Assembly (NCBI RefSeq): GCF_003054965.1
Contig: NZ_MIES01000033.1
Span: 1,054,001-1,118,000, forward strand
DNA: 64,000 bases
Reading direction: 5' to 3'
Source: Saccharospirillum sp. MSK14-1
GTDB lineage: Bacteria; Pseudomonadota; Gammaproteobacteria; Pseudomonadales; Natronospirillaceae
In this document: piece by piece, positions 8,584 through 18,465 of the stretch
Numbering within the stretch: position 1 is the first letter of the stretch
Layout of the letters: the number at the start of each line of letters is the position of its first letter
Notes under the pieces: generated by a model
Told to the model about the DNA's origin: nothing
The model's input: the letters and a program-made list of their open reading frames with translations, nothing else
Database searches by the model: none
Program-made: the position numbers and the translations under genes

Positions 8584-10797
8584 TTAGTTGCGGATAAATC
8601 GACGACGAAACGCAGAGCGCCAGTCACGAATCTGCCAACGTCCCTGCTGCACCTGTAACGCCAAGGTTCCGCTCCAGGCTGTGTTAAACAGTGCGCGGTC
8701 ATTGCGAGTGATATAGCTCAAGAGATCGGCATTAGGCCAACGCGGTCGAGAGCGATCCCCTGCGCTGACCAACAGCAGAGCTTCCGGACTGGCATCAAGG
8801 AAGGCCGGTGCGCTGGACGTGCGGCTGCCATGATGTCCCAACACCAGAACCGAGAACGGAAACAGCTCGGGGTGGGCTTGCAACAACCAGTATTCCAAGC
8901 GTCGGCTGGCGTCACCGGTGATCAGCACTCGACCGGCCGATGTTTCCACAACGGCCACACAGGAACGATCGTTATCGTTGTTGCGCAGCGCGATGGGTAT
9001 GGCGATCAGCTGAAATGGCAGTTGAGTGGAATCGGCCTGATGACAATTCAGCCAACCACTGCGCTCGCTGAGCCTTGCAACCGCCTGGGGTTCACCACTG
9101 AAACGCTCAGCGCCCGGCCAATAGTCAGCCGCCCACTGAGCCCCACCCGCGTGATCGATGTCTGAATGACTGATCACCATGCCATTAAGCTGGATTCGAT
9201 GGCGTTTGAACCATGCAGCAAGCCGTGCTTCAGCAATGGCGGTGCCATCACTCCATTGGCCGGCGGCATCATACAGCCAGGTTTGATCAGGCCATTGCAA
9301 CACCAGCGCTGAGCCATGGCCGACATCCAGAGCCGTCAGACGAAATTCGTTGGAAGACGTCAAACGCCCCGGCCAAATCAAGGGTAACGCCAGCAGAGGC
9401 AAGACCAGCCAGCGCTGATCGCGATTTAGCCAATGGCTTAATGCCAGCCACAAGAGACTGCCCAAGAGAAGGATATCAGGCAACGGCCAAGCGGGTGCTT
9501 GCTGGTGCCAAGCTGCAACCCAGTCAAGCCCGTTAATCATGGCGCTCACTACCGGCTGATAACCCAAACGGGCCATTTCAGGCCAGAGCAATATCAACAG
9601 GCTCCAAGGCAGGATGAGCAAAGTAACGACTGGAATGACCAGCATATTGATCAGTAATGACAGTGGATGCCACTGAAAACCCAGCAATGCCGCCATGGGC
9701 AGGCTGAGCATGGACAACACGGCCTGAAAACGCAGCGCCAGTTGCCATCGCGCGATCGGCTCGCAGCGCCAGCGCTGGTAGAGTCGAATCATGATCCAGA
9801 CCAAACCAAAGCTGAGCCAGGAACCGGTACTCAACCAGGCTTGCGGGCGAACGACAGTAATAGCGATAGCCGCCAGTGCCAAGGTTTGATGGCCACTGAG
9901 CCGAACCCCCAGCAACATTGCCAACAAAGGCACTAATAACATCAGCCAGGCGCGCAGCGCGGGAAATCCAAACCCCGTTAACGCCACAAATAAGCCACAA
10001 ACGGTAACGACCATCAGTAATCGAAGCTGCGGCCAGCGACCGCGCCAAGGGCCGGGCAAGCGATGAATCAGGCGCGCCAGTAGCAGCGCCCAGGCGGCCA
10101 CCATGGCAATGTGCATACCGCTGACAACCATCAGGTGTTTGATCTGATTCTGCTCAAACAGATCGGCCAGCTCAGTGTCCATTGACGTCGACCAGCCCAG
10201 TGCCAACGCGGCCCAAACCGCCCTGACCCACTCATCATCCAACTGCGATTCGGCGCGCTGGTAACGCCGTACCACCAGATTGGGACGAGACTCATGCCCA
10301 AGCACTTCAACAACGGTGCCCAATGCATCGATCCGTTCGCTGAAGTAATAGCGAGTGGCATTGAAGTTACCGGGAATACGTTGCCCCACAGGCTGACGCA
10401 GCCGTACTTCGGCGTTCACGCAATCGCCCGCCTCAATCACCACCGACGATGGCGCACTCAAACGAATCCGACGTAACGACAACGCTTCTGGCTGGGCAAT
10501 CACGCGAGCGGTAAAGCGCTGGTAACGGTCAAAAACCTGAGCTGGCTGTGACAGGCAAAACTGCAGTTCAGCGGTATCGTGCTGCCAGTGCCGCGGCAGA
10601 ACATGGCTGGCTTCTGTTTCCAAACGAAGCAGCAACGATGCGGCCATCAATAGCCACAGAGCGGCCAACCACCAGCGCCGATTGGCAACTAAAGGTAGAA
10701 GCAGCATGGGCAAAGCGGCAATCGCCAAGCCCCACTGAAACCAGAGATAAGGAAGGGTCAGGCACAGCACAGCCAGGCCGATCAATCCGTTTATCAT
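8584..10797 (-). CDS. comEC: DNA uptake channel ComEC/Rec2
   Basis: ComEC moves single-stranded DNA across the inner membrane during natural transformation. The 737-residue chain has N-terminal membrane helices, a central Competence domain with many helices (GMHIAMVAAW, LTGFGFPALRAWLM), and a C-terminal metallo-beta-lactamase-like domain with LDVGHGSALV, HSDIDHAGG and LGHHGSRTS. The metal-binding His/Asp residues of that domain are present, so it should be a competent nuclease-like domain. The ATG at 10797 is preceded by AAGGAAG. Whether the host is transformable cannot be judged from one gene. Confidence 0.94.
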   Translation of the reverse strand: MINGLIGLAVLCLTLPYLWFQWGLAIAALPMLLLPLVANRRWWLAALWLLMAASLLLRLETEASHVLPRHWQHDTAELQFCLSQPAQVFDRYQRFTARVIAQPEALSLRRIRLSAPSSVVIEAGDCVNAEVRLRQPVGQRIPGNFNATRYYFSERIDALGTVVEVLGHESRPNLVVRRYQRAESQLDDEWVRAVWAALALGWSTSMDTELADLFEQNQIKHLMVVSGMHIAMVAAWALLLARLIHRLPGPWRGRWPQLRLLMVVTVCGLFVALTGFGFPALRAWLMLLVPLLAMLLGVRLSGHQTLALAAIAITVVRPQAWLSTGSWLSFGLVWIMIRLYQRWRCEPIARWQLALRFQAVLSMLSLPMAALLGFQWHPLSLLINMLVIPVVTLLILPWSLLILLWPEMARLGYQPVVSAMINGLDWVAAWHQQAPAWPLPDILLLGSLLWLALSHWLNRDQRWLVLPLLALPLIWPGRLTSSNEFRLTALDVGHGSALVLQWPDQTWLYDAAGQWSDGTAIAEARLAAWFKRHRIQLNGMVISHSDIDHAGGAQWAADYWPGAERFSGEPQAVARLSERSGWLNCHQADSTQLPFQLIAIPIALRNNDNDRSCVAVVETSAGRVLITGDASRRLEYWLLQAHPELFPFSVLVLGHHGSRTSSAPAFLDASPEALLLVSAGDRSRPRWPNADLLSYITRNDRALFNTAWSGTLALQVQQGRWQIRDWRSAFRRRFIRN

Positions 10798-10874
10798 GTG
10801 ATGCTTCCTTGAACAGCGTTAGCTGCGTAAAAGCATCACAGGTAGCACGGAGTCTGGGTGTGGCGCAAAGTGCG

Positions 10875-11552
10875 TTAGGTGAGAATGTGACCGCGCTTCA
10901 GGGTCAGGCAACGCGGCATCTGGCGCGCCCATTCTTGATTGTGTGTCACGACCACAAAACTGGCTTCCGACTGACGGTTCAGTTCAAGAATCAATTCGTG
11001 AACCTGTTCGGACGTCGAGTCATCCAGGTTGCCCGTCGGCTCGTCCATCAACACCACCCGTGGGTTGTTGATCAGTGCCCGGGCAATGGCCACACGCTGG
11101 CGCTCACCACCCGAGAGCTCTGCGGGTCTGTGATTGGCGCGATCGGCCAGCCCCACCCGGTCTAATAACTCTGCCGCGCGCTGTTCGGATTCACGCTTGT
11201 ACTGCCCGCCAATAATCTGCGGCAATACAACGTTTTCCAGCGCGGTAAATTCAGGCAGCAGATGATGGAACTGAAACACAAAGCCCATGTGTTCATTGCG
11301 CAGTTTGGCACGAGCACGATCGTTCAAGCCACTCAGCGCATGACCGGCCATGGAAACTTCACCGTCGGAGGGTGAATCGAGGCCCGCCAATAAATTCAGC
11401 AAGGTGGTCTTACCTGAACCACTGCTGCCGACGATGCTCACCAGTTCGGCGGGTTGCACCTGGAAGTCGATTTCGTGGAGCACTTCCACCGTTTGCGGAC
11501 CCAGTTGAAAACGCCGCGAAACCTGACGACAACTCAATACTTCAGGATTCAT
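10875..11552 (-). CDS. lolD: Lipoprotein-releasing ABC transporter ATPase LolD
   Basis: LolD powers extraction of outer-membrane lipoproteins from the inner membrane for hand-over to LolA. Walker A GSSGSGKTT is at residues 42-50, the signature LSGGERQ at 146-152 and Walker B VVLMDEP with Asp170/Glu171. FVFQFHHLLPEFTALENV is the typical LolD/MacB-subfamily Q-loop region. The gene overlaps the end of the upstream membrane subunit by 11 nt. Only one membrane subunit gene is present in this cluster. Confidence 0.95.
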   Translation of the reverse strand: MNPEVLSCRQVSRRFQLGPQTVEVLHEIDFQVQPAELVSIVGSSGSGKTTLLNLLAGLDSPSDGEVSMAGHALSGLNDRARAKLRNEHMGFVFQFHHLLPEFTALENVVLPQIIGGQYKRESEQRAAELLDRVGLADRANHRPAELSGGERQRVAIARALINNPRVVLMDEPTGNLDDSTSEQVHELILELNRQSEASFVVVTHNQEWARQMPRCLTLKRGHILT

Positions 11553-12786
11553 AGCGCAACGCCTCCGCCGGTGAAATTCGTGATGCCCGCCAAGCTGGGT
11601 AAATCGTTGCCAAAACGCTGATGATAAAGGACGCCGAGGCGATCAAACGAACATCACTCCACTTCAGCTCAGACGGGATGTAGCTGATGAAATAGACCTC
11701 CGCATTAAGAAACTGGATATGGAAGGTGTTCTCAATCCAGGCAATGATGTCAGCCACTGACCAGGCACCCAGCACGCCCAATATCACACCGAGCGCAATG
11801 CCGATGAGACCAATCGCCGTGCCCTGCACCATAAATATCCCCATGATCTGTCCAGAGCGGGCACCCAAGGTTCGCAGAATGGCAATTTCACCTTGTTTAT
11901 CGGTAACCATCATCACCAGCGACGAGACGATGTTAAACACCGCCACAGCGACAATCATAAAGAGCAGCAAACCAACCATGCGTTTTTCTAACTGAATGGC
12001 CTGGAATAAATTGCCCTGGGTACGGGTCCAGTCGCTGACCAGATAGCGCCCTTCCAACGTGCGGCCGGCATCGATGGCAATCTGCCTTGCCTGAAACAGA
12101 TCATCGACTTTCAGATGCACTCCGTCGACACGATCGTCGTAACGCAACAAGCGGCCCAGATCGTTCATCTGCACCACCGCCAGGTTGGCATCCAGCTCGG
12201 CACCGACAGCGAAGGTACCGACCACTTCAAAGCGTTTAAAGCGGGGTGTAACGCCCGCCAGATTGACGGTCACTTCGGGCACCATCATGGTGACACGATC
12301 ACCGAGATTCACGCCCAACTGGCGCGCCAGAATATCGCCGAGAAAAATCCCGAAACGCCCTTCCTGCAGCGCTTCGAGTGAGCCAGAGGTTAAATGATTG
12401 GGCAGGATGGACACCTGCCTTAACGTCGCCGGCTCAACCCCGCTGACAGCCACTCCCTTAGCCTGGTTCGGGCCAACCAACATGGCCTGCGTTTCGGTAT
12501 AAGGGCTGACCCCTTCAACGTCCGGGTGCTGCGATAATCGACTGGCGACCGCCGGCCAGTCCGATAATCCATTCGGTTGCGACACCGTCGCGTGAGGGAC
12601 CATGCCCAAAATACGGGTGCGCAACTCTCGGTCGAATCCGTTCATCACCGAGAGCACAATGATCAACACCATCACACCCAGTGTCAGACCCACCATGGAG
12701 ACACCGGATATGAAAGAAATAAAGTGATTGCGTCGGCGTGCGCGCAAATAACGCAGCCCGACCAGGAAGGGGATATTATTCAGCAT
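11542..12786 (-). CDS. lolC: Lipoprotein-releasing ABC transporter membrane subunit (LolC/LolE/LolF family)
   Basis: A four-helix FtsX-type permease: one helix near residues 25-47 (VGLTLGVMVLIIVLSVMNGF), a large periplasmic domain to about 265, then three helices in the last 150 residues. I start at 12786 (MLNNIPFLVGLRYLRARRRN) because it aligns end-to-end with E. coli LolC, giving 414 residues; earlier ATGs at 12795 and 12822 only add short unmatched extensions. It sits with lolD but no second lolC/lolE copy is in the cluster, so it may work as a homodimeric LolF-type subunit, or the partner is elsewhere. Confidence 0.9.
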   Translation of the reverse strand: MLNNIPFLVGLRYLRARRRNHFISFISGVSMVGLTLGVMVLIIVLSVMNGFDRELRTRILGMVPHATVSQPNGLSDWPAVASRLSQHPDVEGVSPYTETQAMLVGPNQAKGVAVSGVEPATLRQVSILPNHLTSGSLEALQEGRFGIFLGDILARQLGVNLGDRVTMMVPEVTVNLAGVTPRFKRFEVVGTFAVGAELDANLAVVQMNDLGRLLRYDDRVDGVHLKVDDLFQARQIAIDAGRTLEGRYLVSDWTRTQGNLFQAIQLEKRMVGLLLFMIVAVAVFNIVSSLVMMVTDKQGEIAILRTLGARSGQIMGIFMVQGTAIGLIGIALGVILGVLGAWSVADIIAWIENTFHIQFLNAEVYFISYIPSELKWSDVRLIASASFIISVLATIYPAWRASRISPAEALRYES

Positions 12787-12886
12787 GGCCGGCATTAAAC
12801 CATTGGCCTGTGGGCCTGCCAAGGTGAATTTGGCTACACTGTTCGAACCAATAATGGCTTTGCGTTTTCATGACAGGGTGACCTCA

Positions 12887-13426
12887 ATGGCCGATGACCA
12901 ACAGTACTTCCGTATCGACGACACTGCCTATCTGGTGGCGACGCCCTATGATCCCGACAAACCCGCCATTGCCGATTACTTTCCACAACTGCACCAAATT
13001 GCCGTGCTCAAAGAATTTGAAAACGTCGACATGCAATTATTAGAGTTTCTCGATCGGGTTAAAGACGCCGCGACGCGCAAGCTGCTTGGCTTGTTTAACG
13101 ACAAACTCAACCTGATGTCGCGGTACCTTCATATTCACGATATTCATGAACACCAGTTGGATGCACAATCGATTAACATCGGCGAAGCCGGCGTTCGAGG
13201 TGTTCTGCCTGATCACGTCCAGACCGGTCAGGAGTTGGCGCTGGCCATTATTTTTCCACCGAGCTATCTCTCCCTGTTTTGCCGTGCTCGGGTCAGCCAA
13301 GCGCAGACAACCACTGACGGTGGTACAGACGTTGAACTGAGCTTCGTTGAGTTACCCGAAAGCCAGCGACAAGCATTGACCCGTCATATGTTTAAAGTGC
13401 AGGCGCAAAATCGCGATTCCAGTTAA
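12887..13426 (+). CDS. PilZ-like domain protein, probably degenerate
   Basis: A 179-residue soluble protein beside the lol genes, at the position held in Pseudomonas by a PilZ-family hypothetical. The C-terminal half contains NIGEAGVRGVLPD, which resembles the PilZ D/N-x-S-x-x-G turn but with Gly in place of Ser, and no clear RxxxR motif precedes it. It therefore may not bind cyclic-di-GMP. The start at 12887 (MADDQQYF) has AGGGTGA upstream; the longer frame runs into the divergent lolC gene. Function is not known; the family assignment is tentative. Confidence 0.65.
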   Translation: MADDQQYFRIDDTAYLVATPYDPDKPAIADYFPQLHQIAVLKEFENVDMQLLEFLDRVKDAATRKLLGLFNDKLNLMSRYLHIHDIHEHQLDAQSINIGEAGVRGVLPDHVQTGQELALAIIFPPSYLSLFCRARVSQAQTTTDGGTDVELSFVELPESQRQALTRHMFKVQAQNRDSS

Positions 13427-13489
13427 ACACTCGCCCGTTACTGGCTTTTCGCTATACTGTGCGGCCCTTTTTACAGCGAAGCCGTGTTA

Positions 13490-14566
13490 ATGCGTGATCT
13501 GCTGCACCTGCCCGCGGAATGGTTTGCTCAGGATGCCATTCTGATCACCTGGCCCCACTCGTCATCCGACTGGGCTGATAATCTCGCTGAGGTGGAAAGC
13601 GTCTATCTCGATTTGGTCGGCGCCATCAGTCATACCCAGGATGTGCTGATTCAACTCGACACCCGCGTTGATCCGGAACGACTCAAAGCCCTGTTTGAAA
13701 AAGAAGGCATCAACCAAGCGCAATGCCAGTTTGTGTTTGTTGATAGCAATGACAGCTGGGCGCGCGATCACGGCCCGATGACGTTGGTCCATGGAGAGTC
13801 GGGACGCTATATCCGTAACTTTCTCTTTAACGGCTGGGGTGGCAAATTTCCAGCCGACAAAGACAACGCCCTGAACCGCGCCATGTACGACCAGGGTGTT
13901 TTTCGCAGCGATATCGGCATGGAAGACATCCAGTCGGAGTTGGAAGGCGGCAGTATTGAGGTCGACGGTGAAGGCAGCTTATTGACCACCAAACGCTGCT
14001 TATTGAATGCCAATCGTCAGGCGGATAACGGCGATCAGTCCGAATATGAGGCCCGCTTGGCAGATTGGCTGGGTTTGGACCCGGAGCGGATATTCTGGCT
14101 CGAACACGGTGAGCTTGCTGGCGACGACACCGATGCTCACATCGATACATTGGCGCGTTTCGCACCGAACGGCACGCTCGTCTATCAAGGTTGCGAAAGG
14201 GCCGAAGATGAGCACTACACTGACCTGCAAGCCATGGCCGAAGAACTGCGCCAGTTACGCACACCGGCTGGTGAGCCTTACCGACTAATCGCCCTGCCCT
14301 GGCCTGATGCGCAATACAATGCCGACGGTGAACGTCTGGCCGCCAGCTACGCCAACTTTCTGATCACCAACCAGCTGGTGCTCATGCCAACGTACGGCGT
14401 GGCGCAGGACGGTCTGGCGATGGAGCGATTAAGTGACGCCTTTCCCGAGCGGCGTGTGGTCGGTATCGATTGCCGTGCGTTGATCGAGCAAGGTGGCAGC
14501 TTGCACTGCATCACCATGCAGATTCCCATCAATACTCTCAATCGCACCAGCATCGAGGTCGACTGA
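13490..14566 (+). CDS. aguA: Agmatine deiminase family protein
   Basis: A guanidine-group-modifying enzyme of the agmatine deiminase/peptidyl-arginine deiminase family, expected to convert agmatine to N-carbamoylputrescine and ammonia in polyamine metabolism. Visible motifs are DSWARDHGP, ELEGGSIEVDG, GDDTDAHID (catalytic Asp/His region) and the C-terminal GGSLHC with the nucleophilic Cys. ATG 13490 gives 358 residues; a GTG two codons earlier is possible. No aguB (N-carbamoylputrescine amidohydrolase) is adjacent, which is unusual for an agmatine catabolic unit. The stop codon abuts that of dinG. Confidence 0.86.
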   Translation: MRDLLHLPAEWFAQDAILITWPHSSSDWADNLAEVESVYLDLVGAISHTQDVLIQLDTRVDPERLKALFEKEGINQAQCQFVFVDSNDSWARDHGPMTLVHGESGRYIRNFLFNGWGGKFPADKDNALNRAMYDQGVFRSDIGMEDIQSELEGGSIEVDGEGSLLTTKRCLLNANRQADNGDQSEYEARLADWLGLDPERIFWLEHGELAGDDTDAHIDTLARFAPNGTLVYQGCERAEDEHYTDLQAMAEELRQLRTPAGEPYRLIALPWPDAQYNADGERLAASYANFLITNQLVLMPTYGVAQDGLAMERLSDAFPERRVVGIDCRALIEQGGSLHCITMQIPINTLNRTSIEVD

Positions 14567-14577
14567 TCAGTCGACCT
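14556..14577. repeat. 22-bp perfect palindrome spanning two convergent stop codons
   Basis: Half-site AGGTCGACTGA is followed directly by its exact reverse complement, centred between 14566 and 14567. The TGA of the deiminase and the TGA of dinG form the middle, and both proteins end in Val-Asp. No T-tract follows, so it is not a standard intrinsic terminator. Confidence 0.85.
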
Positions 14578-16681
14578 GCCAGTTATAATCCGGCAGTGAC
14601 TGACGCACCAACGCACCGTATCGTTTATCGATCAGGCGGCGGTCCATAAACCAAATCGTACCGCTGTCGTTCTCATTGCGAATCAAACGACCACAGGCTT
14701 GGACTAAGCGAATGATGGCAGTCGGTAAACTAACCTGTTGAAACGGGTTGGAACCACGCTGTTCCAGCCACAGTGACAGCGTTGACAAAATGGGATCGTC
14801 TGGCGTGGCAAAGGGCAACTTGGCAATCATCAGATGGGTCAGATAGTTACCGGGCAAATCGACCCCTTCAGCCAAACTCGCCAGACCAAACAACGTCGAA
14901 CCCAGGCCGTCTTCCAAGCGCTGGCGGTGATGCTGAATCAAGGCATTTTTGGGTAAATCATCCTGCAACGTCACCCGCTCCTGCCACGCTTCCGGCAAGC
15001 CGCGATAGACCTCTTGCATCTGCTTGCGCGACGCAAACAGCACCAGATTACCCGTCTCTGTCGGCAGATAAGCAGGAATGGCATCGATCATTGCCTGAGT
15101 ATGTGGTTCGCGTAATCCACCGTCACAGGCCAATGCCGGCACCCGTGCAAGCACCCGAGCGCCATAATCAAAAGGACTCCCCAACCGCAAATAATCGGTG
15201 CTGTCGGGCAAACCCGCCTGGATGGCATAGCGCTGAAAATCGCCGGCAATGGTCAGAGTGGCGGAGGTGACGACGCTGGCAAAACAGCGATTCCAGATAT
15301 GCTGACGCAGGATCGATTGCGCCGACACTGGGCTGGCATTCAACACCAGGTCGTCATACTCAGGGCGGTCAATATTCTCGAACCAGCGCGCCATCGGTGG
15401 GGCTTCTGCGGCATCCTGTTGGCGCCAAGCCAGGACCAGATCACGCGCCGGCTCGGCCCGGCTTAGCCAGCGACCGACCACTGGCAGGCTCTGCTCAAGT
15501 CGGCTTTTCTCATCCAGATCATTGGTTGCCGACAGACGTTTTCGAACCTGCTCATCCAGTTGCAGCAAGCTCGACTGCAACAGCGTAAAAGGCTGCTCAA
15601 GCGGTGCCAGTATTGACTGAGTCTGTGCCAGCCAATCAGCATCCTGAACGGCCAGGGTTGCCTGATGACCATCCAGACGACCACGGATCGGGCTCATCGC
15701 GCCCCAAGCGTCGGTCAGCGCCGAATGAGCGTCACCCAAGGCCGTATTCAGTGCATCGAGCAAACGCTCTTCGGTATCGCCGTAAGCAAGCTCCAGGCGC
15801 AACTTGGGTAGCTGCTTACGCCAGCTTTCAAACTGATTCAGGGTATTCTTAACCGGCAGCTGACTGGCGAAATGCGACAAACCTTTATCGGGCAGATGGT
15901 GACCTTCATCGAATACATAGATGCTCTCCGCCGGGGCCGGCAAAATGGCGCCGCCCCCCAGAGCCAGGTCCGCCATCACCAGATCGTGATTGGCGATGAT
16001 GACATCCGCTTCATCCAGTTCTTTACGGGCTTCGAAAAACGGACAGTTCTGAAAGTGCGGGCAACGCCGGTTCAAACACTCACGATGCGTTGAGGTTACG
16101 CCACGCCACTGCTCATCATCCAGGCGGTCCGGCCATTGATCGCGATCACCGCTCCAGTCACCACGACCAAACTTATCCAGCATCTCGTTGTAAAGGCTGA
16201 GCACGGCTTCATCCGCGGTCATGGCTTCTTCAAACAGCGCCAGTGCGGTGACGGCACCTTCCTGTAACTGGATTGATTGTTCCAGTCGCTGCAGGCAGAG
16301 GTACCGGCCACGTCCTTTGGCTAAAACAGCATTGAAGCTCAAGCCACTGTGTTCGAGCAGGTCGGGAATGTCTTTTTGCACCACCTGTTCCTGCAGCGCG
16401 ACGGTGGCTGTAGCGATGATCAGCTTCTTATTGTGGTACTGCGCCATGGGAATGGCACTGAGCGCGTAACCAATGGTCTTACCGGTACCCGTACCCGCCT
16501 CGATTACAGCGATAGGCGCACGACCCTGACGAAGCCCATCGGCGGAGGTTTCAACCGACGCCAAGGTGCGAGCAATCTGGGCCAGCATCTGCTTCTGGCC
16601 ACCGCGAGGCTTCAGTTCACGCGCCGTCAAATATTGGCTGTAAGCCGTTTGAATGGATGTTTTGAGTTCGTCAGATAGCAT
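14567..16681 (-). CDS. dinG: ATP-dependent DNA helicase DinG
   Basis: DinG is an XPD-like superfamily 2 helicase with an iron-sulfur cluster that unwinds DNA 5' to 3' and resolves R-loops and forks. Walker A EAGTGTGKT is at residues 61-69 and motif II DEGHH near 254. Four Cys consistent with the 4Fe-4S domain are visible: one in GRYLCLQRL and three in CLNRRCPHFQNCPFF. It has 704 residues, similar to E. coli DinG (716). I see no LexA box upstream, unlike E. coli where dinG is damage-inducible. It diverges from kdsA. Confidence 0.95.
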   Translation of the reverse strand: MLSDELKTSIQTAYSQYLTARELKPRGGQKQMLAQIARTLASVETSADGLRQGRAPIAVIEAGTGTGKTIGYALSAIPMAQYHNKKLIIATATVALQEQVVQKDIPDLLEHSGLSFNAVLAKGRGRYLCLQRLEQSIQLQEGAVTALALFEEAMTADEAVLSLYNEMLDKFGRGDWSGDRDQWPDRLDDEQWRGVTSTHRECLNRRCPHFQNCPFFEARKELDEADVIIANHDLVMADLALGGGAILPAPAESIYVFDEGHHLPDKGLSHFASQLPVKNTLNQFESWRKQLPKLRLELAYGDTEERLLDALNTALGDAHSALTDAWGAMSPIRGRLDGHQATLAVQDADWLAQTQSILAPLEQPFTLLQSSLLQLDEQVRKRLSATNDLDEKSRLEQSLPVVGRWLSRAEPARDLVLAWRQQDAAEAPPMARWFENIDRPEYDDLVLNASPVSAQSILRQHIWNRCFASVVTSATLTIAGDFQRYAIQAGLPDSTDYLRLGSPFDYGARVLARVPALACDGGLREPHTQAMIDAIPAYLPTETGNLVLFASRKQMQEVYRGLPEAWQERVTLQDDLPKNALIQHHRQRLEDGLGSTLFGLASLAEGVDLPGNYLTHLMIAKLPFATPDDPILSTLSLWLEQRGSNPFQQVSLPTAIIRLVQACGRLIRNENDSGTIWFMDRRLIDKRYGALVRQSLPDYNWQVD

Positions 16682-16688
16682 CGGCTGG

Positions 16689-16717
16689 TTTAGCTTCTCG
16701 GGGGAGACGGCTACAAT
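16689..16717 (+). promoter_or_regulatory. Candidate kdsA promoter
   Basis: TTTAGC (16689-16694), a 17-nt spacer and TACAAT (16712-16717), 30 nt before the kdsA start in the 65-bp space shared with the divergent dinG. Confidence 0.5.
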
Positions 16718-16728
16718 CGCTCCCCTAA

Positions 16729-18133
<1,405 letters not shown>

Positions 18134-18137
<4 letters not shown>

Positions 18138-18376
18138 GAATCGGCACCGAACAAGTCGTAACTGGGGCCTTGCTCTACGGCGTCCGTTTCCAGCCAATAC
18201 ACTGGCTTGCTGAAGGTTTGTTCAATCTGCCGTGCCAATGTTGCCGTCAATTTCTTTCGACCATTGCAGAGGGCTACAGCCTGAGCAGGCTCAATACCCA
18301 GACAATAGGCAAAGGCCTCCTCATCCAGAGCATTCTCAGTCAGCAATTGGTGTAGCCGATCGGTTAATTGGGCCAT
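18134..18376 (-). CDS. Small XRE-like helix-turn-helix protein
   Basis: An 80-residue protein with a lambda-repressor-like fold signature across residues 18-55: FAYCLGIEPAQAVALCNGRKK fits helix-turn-helix positions (longer motif at about residues 20-41), followed by LARQIEQTFSKPVYWLE, typical of XRE or HigA-like antitoxins. The start at 18376 (MAQLTDRLH) has AGGAAGG upstream. It overlaps kdsC by 4 nt, so the two should be translated together. No toxin gene is adjacent. A possible extended -10, TGATAAACT, lies at about 18405-18413 on this strand. Function unknown; a regulatory role is inference. Confidence 0.6.
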
Positions 18377-18421
18377 ATCTGTGCCTTCCTGTTTCACTGC
18401 CCGGAGTTTATCAGAACCCAT

Positions 18422-18448
18422 AAAAAAAGCCGCTGACGCGGCTTTTTT
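18422..18448. terminator. Bidirectional intrinsic terminator after ppiD
   Basis: An A-tract, stem GCCGC, loop TGAC, stem GCGGC and six T's, lying 18 nt beyond the ppiD stop codon. On the minus strand it would end ppiD before the XRE-kdsC unit. Confidence 0.85.
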
Positions 18449-18465
18449 GGGTGGCATCACTCAGG

